Shown here piece after piece: positions 10,605 to 18,999 of a DNA stretch of 47,686 bases. Position numbers and translations under genes: made by a program. Within the stretch, counting starts at the first letter, position 1. Each line of letters begins with the position of its first letter. Location of the stretch: assembly GCA_030019415.1 (NCBI GenBank), contig JASEEX010000001.1, positions 40,403-88,088 on the forward strand, in the 5' to 3' direction. Under the pieces are notes generated by a model. That model worked only from the letters and a program-made list of their open reading frames with translations, made no database searches and was not told the origin of the DNA. Origin of the DNA: Thermodesulfovibrionales bacterium (GTDB lineage: Bacteria > Nitrospirota > Thermodesulfovibrionia > Thermodesulfovibrionales > SM23-35).

Positions 10605-11025
10605 TCGTCTTTACCTCTATTCCATTTTTTTCTAAAAGTCCTGTTGTCACACCTTTACCTGCCCTTTTTTCACCAGAGACCCATACATATGTTACCCCGC
10701 ATGACGGACTCCCATCTTTAAAGATGGCCCTTTTTATCCTGAACATACCAGCAATCCTGAGGACCTCTTCCGCTCCTTTAACTAAACTCTCTGTATAATC
10801 AATGCCATCTCTGTCTACGACCTCAGATTTTTGATCCAGAACAATTCTACCATTGCCTTTCGTAAACTGTACAGGTGGTCTTGGAGTCGGAAGACCTCCG
10901 AGTTGCTCGGGGCAGACAGGAATAGCCTTACCTGATGATACGAGTTCGACTATCCTTCTGTCTTCGCTATTTGTCCCATTATATCTCGTGTTAAAGCCTG
11001 CAAGGCACGCGCTAACGAGGAACAT
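10591..11025 (-). CDS. DUF523 family protein
   Basis: MFLVSACLAGFNTRYNGTNS...VCPEQLGGLPTPRPP...FKDGSPSCG. Confidence 0.9.
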   Translation of the reverse strand: MFLVSACLAGFNTRYNGTNSEDRRIVELVSSGKAIPVCPEQLGGLPTPRPPVQFTKGNGRIVLDQKSEVVDRDGIDYTESLVKGAEEVLRIAGMFRIKRAIFKDGSPSCGVTYVWVSGEKRAGKGVTTGLLEKNGIEVKTIDSL

Positions 11026-11100
11026 AACAAATTATACCAAAACGGAAGCATCTCTTTTTTTGTGATGAAAATTAATGACATTTATAAGCTGTGAGTATAA

Positions 11101-11225
11101 ATGGCAGGATATAGTATCTTCGCTCATTCTCGTCCCGCACCACTCCGAGGCTTTTGCCTCTTTATTATAAATATTCTCATTGGACTATCGGCAAAAGAAA
11201 CCGCTCAAATACTATATCCTGCCAT
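11101..11225. repeat. 17-bp inverted repeat pair within the MITE-like element
   Basis: atggcaggatatagtat (11101-11117) and its exact reverse complement atactatatcctgccat (11209-11225). Confidence 0.9.
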
Positions 11226-11270
11226 TTATTACTGTTTACAGACCTTAATATTGCAAAAAACATTATAAAA

Positions 11271-11439
11271 AGAGAGGGCAGATGTGCTGAAAAAGCCCTG
11301 CCATCGACACCTTATAGCCCTTACGAGTGGCCTGCCAGCCTTTTGCCAAAAGGCACAAAAGGTTAAGAATGCGGCCACGTGTATCATAATCAAATCCTGT
11401 CGATTTGCAGGGGTTTTGAAGCATGTCTGCCCTCTTGTC
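11271..11439. repeat. Long imperfect inverted repeat within the MITE-like element
   Basis: agagagggcagatgtgctgaaaaagccctgccatcgac (11271-11308) pairs with gtcgatttgcaggggttttgaagcatgtctgccctcttgtc (11399-11439). Confidence 0.75.
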
Positions 11440-11591
11440 TTTGCAACGTTTAGGTAGATTCATGGTTAACCTTGTCACGAAAAAAGAGATGTTTACTACC
11501 AAAACTTCATACTTGCATTTTGCCTTAAGATATGCTAAAGTCATCCCGATAATAATCCCGATAATAAAGGTCTAAAACAATAAAAAATTCC

Positions 11592-13289
11592 ATGGGGGTT
11601 ATGATGGATAACAGAAAGATAGCTCTAATATTTCTGGTTATTGTTTTCATGATCATCCCTGTATATGCCAATGCTACAAAAGGCACTCTTTCAGATGAGG
11701 CCAAGATGTGTCTGGGTTGCCACTCAATTAAGGATATGACCAAGGCCTTAGAAAGCAAAGAGATTCTATCTTTATATATTGGTGGCAAGGAGTTTTCGGA
11801 TTCTATCCATAATATGTTTAGCTGCTCGGGCTGTCATCCAGATATCTCAATGGAAAAACACCCCCTGGTAAAGAAAATCAGCAGCAAAAAGGAATATTCA
11901 AAGAATGCCTCAAAGGTATGCAAGAACTGTCATCCAGATCAAGTGCTCAAGAAAAAACCCATGCATGGAAGTTTAATAGCCCAGCCAAAGGCACCTGCGT
12001 GTGCCGAATGCCATGGCTCACACGATATAAAACGGATAGCAGAGTTGAAGGCCCCTCTAACTGAAAGCCAGTATTGCCTCATCTGCCATAAGTATGACAT
12101 CAGTATACCACTGAAGAGTGGTGAATTTTTATCCCTTTATGTAGATGAGTCAGTTATTAGAAGATCTATACACAGTAAGCTTCAATGTGGTGCCTGTCAT
12201 GCAGGTTTTTCAAAAGTCGAACACCCCATAAGGGTTTTTAAAAGCAAGCGCGACCATTCAATTACTGCTGGAGAAGGGTGCGGAAAGTGTCATCCTGATG
12301 CACAAGAACAATATAAAGGCAGCATACACCATATCGTCTTGAGGGAAAACAATCTCAAGGCAGCTGTATGCATAGATTGCCATGGCTCCCACTCAGCAGT
12401 AAAGGTAGATAAGAATCTGGGTTTAATATCCTGCGATAAATGCCATGGGGATGTAAATGCCGCATACAAATTGAGCGTTCATAACGCTGCAAGGATTAAA
12501 GGGAAAGAGGATGCCCCGATCTGTTCTACCTGCCATAAGTCACATGATATTGAAGTGACGGCAATGACAATGAAGATGAAGGATAAGTGCCTGGAGTGTC
12601 ACAAAGATGCTGAAAAGGCTCATAAAAAGTGGCTCTCCAATCCTCCTTTTAAGCTCTCCTCCTTTGCAGAGCATCATCTTAATAAAGTAGCATGTGCCCT
12701 CTGTCATTCACCCGGAGCAAGTGGTGGTGTTTATCTCTGCCTTTATGACCAAAAGACGAAAAAGCCTTTTTCAAAAGAAGATGTACTTAAGTTACTGGGA
12801 ACAGACTCTGCGGGATTAATAGGGAAGTTAGACACAAATAGGGATGGCAGTATCGATGCCCCTGAATTATGGAACATGGTTAAACAGTTGAATGAGAAGG
12901 GTGCAGATGTGACCCTTACAGCAAGGATGGATGTTCGTAAGGGTACTGAAGCACACCAAATTGCCGTGAAGAAAGAGGCGGTAAGAGAATGTGAACGATG
13001 TCACCGAACAGACTCTGACTTCTTTAAGGAAGTCTCTGTCGTGCTCCTGAAATCTGATGGAAGGCCGAGATTCCTCAGTGCAAAACAGGGGGTCCTCACA
13101 TCTGTCCTTTCGATATTGCCCGTAAGTGAATTTTATGCCCTCGGCAGTACGAGGCTTGGGCTATTAGATATCGTAGGAATCATCGCTGTTCTGGGCGGTA
13201 TAGCCTTTGCTTTAGGCCATATTACAATAAGGATAATAACCTCGCCTATCAGGTCTTTAAGAAAGATGGGAAAGGGAGGAAAGGAATGA
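11592..13289 (+). CDS. 13-heme c-type cytochrome with EF-hand-like insert and C-terminal TM
   Basis: Signal peptide; 13 CXXCH motifs counted; DTNRDGSIDAPE loop; C-terminal hydrophobic helix. Confidence 0.92.
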   Translation: MGVMMDNRKIALIFLVIVFMIIPVYANATKGTLSDEAKMCLGCHSIKDMTKALESKEILSLYIGGKEFSDSIHNMFSCSGCHPDISMEKHPLVKKISSKKEYSKNASKVCKNCHPDQVLKKKPMHGSLIAQPKAPACAECHGSHDIKRIAELKAPLTESQYCLICHKYDISIPLKSGEFLSLYVDESVIRRSIHSKLQCGACHAGFSKVEHPIRVFKSKRDHSITAGEGCGKCHPDAQEQYKGSIHHIVLRENNLKAAVCIDCHGSHSAVKVDKNLGLISCDKCHGDVNAAYKLSVHNAARIKGKEDAPICSTCHKSHDIEVTAMTMKMKDKCLECHKDAEKAHKKWLSNPPFKLSSFAEHHLNKVACALCHSPGASGGVYLCLYDQKTKKPFSKEDVLKLLGTDSAGLIGKLDTNRDGSIDAPELWNMVKQLNEKGADVTLTARMDVRKGTEAHQIAVKKEAVRECERCHRTDSDFFKEVSVVLLKSDGRPRFLSAKQGVLTSVLSILPVSEFYALGSTRLGLLDIVGIIAVLGGIAFALGHITIRIITSPIRSLRKMGKGGKE

Positions 13290-13933
13290 AAAAGATGTAT
13301 CTTCATCCAATACCCGTAAGGCTCTGGCACTGGATCAATGCGGCATGCTTCATTTTACTGATTATCACGGGAATCCAGATGAGATATGGTGATATTGTTA
13401 AGCTGTTCTCCTTTGAGACGGCTGTTGACATACATAGCTGGACGGGATTTATTTTGATTGCCAACTATGCCATCTGGTTTTTCTTCTACCTTTTTACCTT
13501 GAAGATCAGAATCTACATCCCCACGTTAAATCCTATAAAGTTTGCCAAGGAGAGCATCACTCAGGCCCTATTCTATGGTTATGGCATTTTTGTGGGAAAT
13601 CCCAATCCACACCATCCTACTCCTGATAATAAGTTTAACCCTATGCAGAAAGTGACCTATCTGATGATCATGGCGCTGCTCATCCCTGTCCAGATAATCA
13701 CAGGACTGCTCCTCTGGGATCCAAAGTTCTTCTCCAAATTTGTTAATCTCTTAGGCGGGATAAAGATAGTGGATACGATACATGTGGTTCTCTTCATATT
13801 CTTTACGGCCTTTATCTTTGTTCACGTTTATTTAGCTACCCTCGGGCACACGACCTTTGCACATATTAAGGCGATGTTCACCGGTTATGAGGAGGAAGAA
13901 GAGGAACATGAAAGTCCTAGTATCTCCATTTAA
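13286..13933 (+). CDS. Membrane b-type cytochrome (thiosulfate reductase/hydrogenase cytochrome b-like)
   Basis: PIPVRLWHWINAACFILLIITGIQMRYGD, multiple TM, His-containing helices; overlaps the multiheme cytochrome by 4 nt. Confidence 0.85.
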   Translation: MKKMYLHPIPVRLWHWINAACFILLIITGIQMRYGDIVKLFSFETAVDIHSWTGFILIANYAIWFFFYLFTLKIRIYIPTLNPIKFAKESITQALFYGYGIFVGNPNPHHPTPDNKFNPMQKVTYLMIMALLIPVQIITGLLLWDPKFFSKFVNLLGGIKIVDTIHVVLFIFFTAFIFVHVYLATLGHTTFAHIKAMFTGYEEEEEEHESPSISI

Positions 13934-15392
13934 GATACTCATTAACAGCCTTTGCTGCCCGCCTCCCGGCACCCATAGCTGATATGACTGTAGCAGATCC
14001 TGTTACGATATCTCCGCCAGCAAAGACACCTGGTTTTGAGGTCATCCCTGTTGCTTCTTCAGCTATAATGTAACCTCTCTTGTTTAATTTTAAATCCGGC
14101 ATAGTTTTCGTTAAAAGCGGATTTGCCATTGTCCCGAGTGCAGTGATTGCTACATCTATCCCAATCTGGAATTCACTGCCCTTTATGGGACTGGGTCTTC
14201 TCCTGCCAGATTCATCTGGCTCACCCAATTCCATCCTTACACATTCAACCTTGCAGACATTTCCCTTGCCATCATCAATAAATCTTGTCGGATTTGTTAA
14301 TAATAAGAATTCTACTCCCTCCTCATGTGCATGATGGATTTCAGCCTTTCTTGCCGGCATCTCAGCCTCGGAACGCCTGTATATAAGATAGACCTTTTCT
14401 GCACCGAGTCTTAGGGCTACTCTTGCTGCATCCATTGCAACATTTCCGCCACCAAATACAGCGACCCTTTCGCCCCTTTTTATTGGTGTATCATACTCAG
14501 GGAAGAGATAGGCCTTCATCAAATTAGCCCTTGTCAGGAATTCATTAGCAGAGTAAATACCGTTTAGATTTTCCCCTGGTATTCCCAGAAATATAGGCAA
14601 ACCCGCGCCTATACAAATAAAACAGGCATCATATCCCTTATCATTTAATAGTTCATCAACAGTATAGAGTTTCCCGATTATTGCGTCAAGGACAAGTTCA
14701 ACCCCCAGCTTTTTTATGTATTCAACCTCTCTCTCTACTATTACCTTTGGAAGTCTGAATTCTGGTATGCCGTAGATTAATACCCCACCCGGTTTGTGTA
14801 ATGCTTCAAATAAGGTAACCTGATGGCCTGACCTTATCAGGTCAGCCGCGCAGGTTAAACCACCCGGCCCAGACCCTACTATGGCTACTTTCCTACCAGT
14901 AGGCCTTGGTTTCTCAGGGATCTGAATCCCGCCCTTTTCTGCCTCGTAATCAGCGACGAATCTTTCGAGGTTGCCTATTGCGACAGGTTCACCTTTCTTA
15001 CCCAGGATGCATAAAGATTCACATTGAATCTCCTGAGGACATATCCTTCCACAGACAGCAGGCAATGCATTTTTCTCCTTAACCTTCCAGGCAGCTTCTA
15101 TGAATTTTCCTTCTTTAATTAACTTTATGAATGAAGGTATGTCTACCTCCACAGGACAGCCATTTCTACAGGTAGGCCTCTTACATTGTAAACACCTGGA
15201 TGCCTCATCAGCCGCCTCATCAGGTGTATATCCGTAGGGGACCTCCTCAAAATTCCTGATCCTTTTCAGAGGATCCTGTTCCCTCATCTTTACCCTGGGC
15301 TTTGTTTTTTTCTCTTTCTCAAGCTCAGGCTTTTCTTTCAACTCTGGCCTCCATAGCCTTGGATGTTTCAAAATACCACTGCTGGCATTCAA
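13917..15392 (-). CDS. NADPH-dependent glutamate synthase small-subunit-like protein (NfnL/NfnB/SudA type); true start probably downstream of 15392
   Basis: CLQCKRPTCRNGCPVEVDIPSFI, GRKVAIVGSGPGGLTCAADLIRSGH, ALGTMANPLL, GVFAGGDIVTGSATVI. Confidence 0.88.
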   Translation of the reverse strand: MNASSGILKHPRLWRPELKEKPELEKEKKTKPRVKMREQDPLKRIRNFEEVPYGYTPDEAADEASRCLQCKRPTCRNGCPVEVDIPSFIKLIKEGKFIEAAWKVKEKNALPAVCGRICPQEIQCESLCILGKKGEPVAIGNLERFVADYEAEKGGIQIPEKPRPTGRKVAIVGSGPGGLTCAADLIRSGHQVTLFEALHKPGGVLIYGIPEFRLPKVIVEREVEYIKKLGVELVLDAIIGKLYTVDELLNDKGYDACFICIGAGLPIFLGIPGENLNGIYSANEFLTRANLMKAYLFPEYDTPIKRGERVAVFGGGNVAMDAARVALRLGAEKVYLIYRRSEAEMPARKAEIHHAHEEGVEFLLLTNPTRFIDDGKGNVCKVECVRMELGEPDESGRRRPSPIKGSEFQIGIDVAITALGTMANPLLTKTMPDLKLNKRGYIIAEEATGMTSKPGVFAGGDIVTGSATVISAMGAGRRAAKAVNEYLKWRY

Positions 15393-16203
15393 ATCGCTGT
15401 AGTGATCTTATTTCTTCCTCAAGGTAAGTTGTTCGCCGGGTTGCTAAAAGTTCCCAATCAACTTCATGACCATCAAATTCTGGTCCATCAACACAGGCAA
15501 ACTTAGTTTCTCCTCCCACTGATACACGGCAAACACCACACATTCCTGTTCCATCAACCATAATGGGATTAAGAGCCACGCGGGTCTTGACCCCAAAAGA
15601 TTTAGTTGCCTCACTGATTAGCCTCATCATAAAGGTGCAACCGTAAGCGAAAACAAGATCAATCTTTTTACCTGCCTCTAACATTTCTTTCAGCGGGTCA
15701 TAAGCCCAACCTTTATAGCCAGATGAACCATCACCTGTGGTAAAAATAAGTTCATCACTTACCTGTTGTAACTTATCCTGCCAGTAAAGGAGGTTTTTAC
15801 TCCTGGCTTCTATAATAGAAATGACGGTATTCCCTAAATGTTTCAGAGATCGGGCTAAAGGCATTATCGCACCAATACCATAACAGCCACCAATGCAAGC
15901 AACTGTCCCGAATCTCTCGATATGAGATGGCAGACCTAAGGGACCTGCTAAACTCAAGATGCAACCATCAGCCTTAAGGGCTGCTAACTTCCTTGTGGAA
16001 GTACCTACTTGCATAACTACAAGCGTTATCGTCCCCTCCTCAGCATCCCAATCAGCTAAGCTAAGAGGAATTCGTTCACCAACCTCGTCAACCATCACAA
16101 CCACAAATTGTCCTACTAAAGCCTTCCTGGCTATTGTTGGTGCCTCTATTTTTAGGAGGTGGATGTTTGGAACTAATTGCTCACTAACCAGGACTTTATA
16201 CAT
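15325..16203 (-). CDS. Sulfide/dihydroorotate dehydrogenase-like FAD/NAD-binding protein (NfnS/NfnA/SudB type)
   Basis: GERIPLSLADWD, CIGGCYGIGAIMPLA, TGMCGVCRVSVGGETKFACVDGPEFDGHEVDW. Confidence 0.88.
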   Translation of the reverse strand: MYKVLVSEQLVPNIHLLKIEAPTIARKALVGQFVVVMVDEVGERIPLSLADWDAEEGTITLVVMQVGTSTRKLAALKADGCILSLAGPLGLPSHIERFGTVACIGGCYGIGAIMPLARSLKHLGNTVISIIEARSKNLLYWQDKLQQVSDELIFTTGDGSSGYKGWAYDPLKEMLEAGKKIDLVFAYGCTFMMRLISEATKSFGVKTRVALNPIMVDGTGMCGVCRVSVGGETKFACVDGPEFDGHEVDWELLATRRTTYLEEEIRSLQRFECQQWYFETSKAMEARVERKA

Positions 16204-16214
16204 AGGTCATCTCC

Positions 16215-18983
16215 CTATTCCTTTTCTATCCTTACTGCGCATACCTTAAACCCTGGAATTTTAGACACTGGGTCAAGAGCAGGGTTAGTAAGGATATTTG
16301 CGGAGCTTTCAGCGAAGTGGAAGTTCATATAGACTACTGCTGGTAGACATGCATTGGTCACTTTTGCCCTGGTGGTTACTTGTCCACGTCGGGAAATGAC
16401 CTTAACAAGATCACCGTCGTCAATGTTTAACTGCCTGGCATCAGCAGGATTTATCTCCACTACCCCTTCTGGCTCAAGGGCGTTAAGTCCTAATACCTTG
16501 CGTGTTATAGTTCCGGTGTGATAATGATAAAGAGAGCGCCCTGTAGTTAAAATTAACGGATAGTCTTTGTCTGGCAGCTCTGCTGGTAGCTTATAACCGA
16601 GAGGCGTAAATCTACCTTTGCCTCTAACGAAAGTGCCGGCATGCAAGACTGGAGTTCCCGGATTCTCTTCATCAGGGCATGGCCATTGTAGACCTACCTT
16701 TTCCAATCGCTGATAAGTAATTCCACTATAATGAGGATCGAGCCTGGTTATCTCCTGCATAATTTCCGAGGGATGGCCAAAATCGAACCCGCTGGCTCCC
16801 ATTCTCTTTGCGATCTCACAAATAATCCACCAGTCAGGTTTAGAATTACCTATGGGTTCAATTGCCTTTCGTATTCGTTGTACCCGCCGCTCGGTATTGG
16901 TAAAAGTGCCATCCTTCTCAGTAAAACTGGCTGCTGGCAAGACAACGTGGGCTAATTGGGCACTTTCACTGAGAAAGATATCTTGTGCTACCAAGAATTC
17001 CAATTTCTTTAGAATCTCTTCTACATGACTTGCATCAGCTTCGCTGAGCACAGGGTTCTCGCCAATAAGATAGATAGATTTTATATCACCTTTATAAACA
17101 GCATCTAACATCTCTGGCAGTGTCAAACCAGGGACTGAACTTAATTTAGTCCCCCAAGCAGCTTCAAACTTCTTCTGGACATCAAGATTATCAAAATCTT
17201 GATAGCCCGTATACACATTGGGTAGAACTCCCATGTCGCAGGCACCCTGGAGATTATTCTGTCCTCCAAGAGGATTAACTCCGGAAGAAGGTTTACCAAT
17301 ATTTCCGGTAAGCATAGCCAAGTTAGCGATGGCAAAAACATTATCAGTGCCATGTACATGCTGGGTAATACCTGCAGCATAAATAATGGTTGCTGGTTTC
17401 TGAGTAGCATAAAGCCGTGCTGCTTTTTCTATATTAGCCTTATGTACACTGGTAACTTTCTCCACAAAATCTAAATCAAAATCCTTCAGAGACTCCCTGA
17501 AGGCATCAAAATTCTCACAATGCCCTTCAATGAAAGCTAAGTCTGCCAGTCCCTCATCCATAATAACCCGCATCATACCCATTAAGAGGGCCACGTCACT
17601 ACCAGGCAGGTGCTGAAGCCAGACATCTGCCCATTGACACATCTTAATCTCTCGAGGGTTAGCCACAATTAGCCTTGCTCCCTTACTTATTGCCCTTTTT
17701 ACCTCTAAGGCAATAACCGGATGACCTGAGGTAGTGTTACTACCGATAACAAAGGCACAAGCAGTATCGCCAATCTCAGTTATTGGATTTGTCATGGCAG
17801 CGCTGCCAAATGCTTGCTCTAAAGCAGCTATCGAAGGGGCATGGCATAAACGGGCGCAATGGTCTACATTATTGGTACCCATTACGGCCCGAGTAAATTT
17901 CTGGGCCAGATAATTCTCTTCATTAGTGATTTTTGCCGAGGAGATGAGGGCAAACTGCTCTCCCTTATATCTCTGTAATTTCTCAGCCACAAGGTTCAAT
18001 GCCTCGCCCCAGCTTGCTTCTACAAACCTCCCATCTTGCTTGATTAGAGGAGTAGTTAGCCTTTGTGGATGATGCACAAACTCGGTAATTCCAAAACGCC
18101 CTTTAACGCAGGCCTGTCCCCGGTTAGGTATACCATCTAATGCTGGCACAGAACTGATAATCCTTCCTTTCTTTACTTCTAAGTTTAACTGGCAGCCAAC
18201 ACCGCAGTAAGGGCAGGTGGTAGTCACAATATACTCAGGTTTTCCTTCCCATTTAATAGATCGCTCTACAAGGGCACCAGTAGGGCAAGTATCAACACAG
18301 GCCCCACAAAATTGGCAGCCGGCATCTTGCAAGGTGTAATCAAAAGCTGTGCCTACTAAGGCCTTAGAACCCCGGTAAGTAAAGGCTATGGCTCCTGCGC
18401 CTCTAACTTCCTGGCAGACCCTCACACATCTTCCGCACAGAATACATAAATTGTAATCGCGGTCAAAAAAAGGAGAGTCCCGCAGGATAGGCAGCTCGCG
18501 ATAGGTATAGGGAAGGCTAACCTCCTTTAGCCCTACATAATCTACCACCTTCTGAAGTTCACAGCGTCCATTTTTAGGACACATGATACAGCCGGTGGTT
18601 ACAGCTACCTTCTGTATACAAATATGATAAGGCTTACATTGTTCTTTTCTGTCACAGATCAGGCAAGTATGGGGATGTTCTGTGAGAATCAGTTCTAAGA
18701 TATTGCGTCTTAGTTCCTGAAGTTGCGAGGTATCAGTCTTTATAACCATTTTATCCTCTGCCGGGGTGGTGCAAGCTGTGGGAAAACCCCGCATTCCCTC
18801 AATCTCTACAATACACATACGACATCCTCCATAGGGGGGTAAACTCGGGTGGTGACACAAAGTGGGTATATAAATGCCTGCCCCTTGGGCGGCTTCGAGT
18901 ACTGTTACGCCTATTTTCGGTGAGACCCTTTGACCATTAATAGTAAGTGTTATAGTCTTAACCTCTTCAGTAGTTATACTCAT
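16215..18983 (-). CDS. fdhA: Formate dehydrogenase alpha subunit with NuoG-like N-terminal Fe-S domains (Cys variant)
   Basis: N-terminal 2Fe-2S CHHPSLPPYGGCRMC; ferredoxin CILCGRCVRVC/CQFCGACVDTCP; CPYCGVGCQL; DHCARLCHAPS; C-terminal molybdopterin dinucleotide-binding region. Confidence 0.9.
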   Translation of the reverse strand: MSITTEEVKTITLTINGQRVSPKIGVTVLEAAQGAGIYIPTLCHHPSLPPYGGCRMCIVEIEGMRGFPTACTTPAEDKMVIKTDTSQLQELRRNILELILTEHPHTCLICDRKEQCKPYHICIQKVAVTTGCIMCPKNGRCELQKVVDYVGLKEVSLPYTYRELPILRDSPFFDRDYNLCILCGRCVRVCQEVRGAGAIAFTYRGSKALVGTAFDYTLQDAGCQFCGACVDTCPTGALVERSIKWEGKPEYIVTTTCPYCGVGCQLNLEVKKGRIISSVPALDGIPNRGQACVKGRFGITEFVHHPQRLTTPLIKQDGRFVEASWGEALNLVAEKLQRYKGEQFALISSAKITNEENYLAQKFTRAVMGTNNVDHCARLCHAPSIAALEQAFGSAAMTNPITEIGDTACAFVIGSNTTSGHPVIALEVKRAISKGARLIVANPREIKMCQWADVWLQHLPGSDVALLMGMMRVIMDEGLADLAFIEGHCENFDAFRESLKDFDLDFVEKVTSVHKANIEKAARLYATQKPATIIYAAGITQHVHGTDNVFAIANLAMLTGNIGKPSSGVNPLGGQNNLQGACDMGVLPNVYTGYQDFDNLDVQKKFEAAWGTKLSSVPGLTLPEMLDAVYKGDIKSIYLIGENPVLSEADASHVEEILKKLEFLVAQDIFLSESAQLAHVVLPAASFTEKDGTFTNTERRVQRIRKAIEPIGNSKPDWWIICEIAKRMGASGFDFGHPSEIMQEITRLDPHYSGITYQRLEKVGLQWPCPDEENPGTPVLHAGTFVRGKGRFTPLGYKLPAELPDKDYPLILTTGRSLYHYHTGTITRKVLGLNALEPEGVVEINPADARQLNIDDGDLVKVISRRGQVTTRAKVTNACLPAVVYMNFHFAESSANILTNPALDPVSKIPGFKVCAVRIEKE

Positions 18984-18999
18984 TGAAGGTCTCCAAAAT

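Larger units (their letters stand above)
11035..11505. mobile_element. MITE-like non-autonomous element (11044-11496) with flanking 9-bp direct repeats
   Basis: TIRs ggaagcatctctttttttgtga (11044-11065) and tcacgaaaaaagagatgtttac (11475-11496), 19/22 complementary; perfect direct repeat taccaaaac at 11035-11043 and 11497-11505; no convincing transposase inside. Confidence 0.72.

Noticed and set aside
11154-11366. Plus-strand ORF inside the MITE-like element
   Set aside because: Translation resembles the inverted-repeat complement of the opposite strand rather than a protein family.
11263-11544. Minus-strand ORF inside the MITE-like element as a transposase
   Set aside because: No recognisable DDE or other transposase motif, and the ORF runs past the element boundary; left as unexplained.
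17844-17846. Selenocysteine in FdhA
   Set aside because: The codon is TGC (Cys) and the ORF is uninterrupted.
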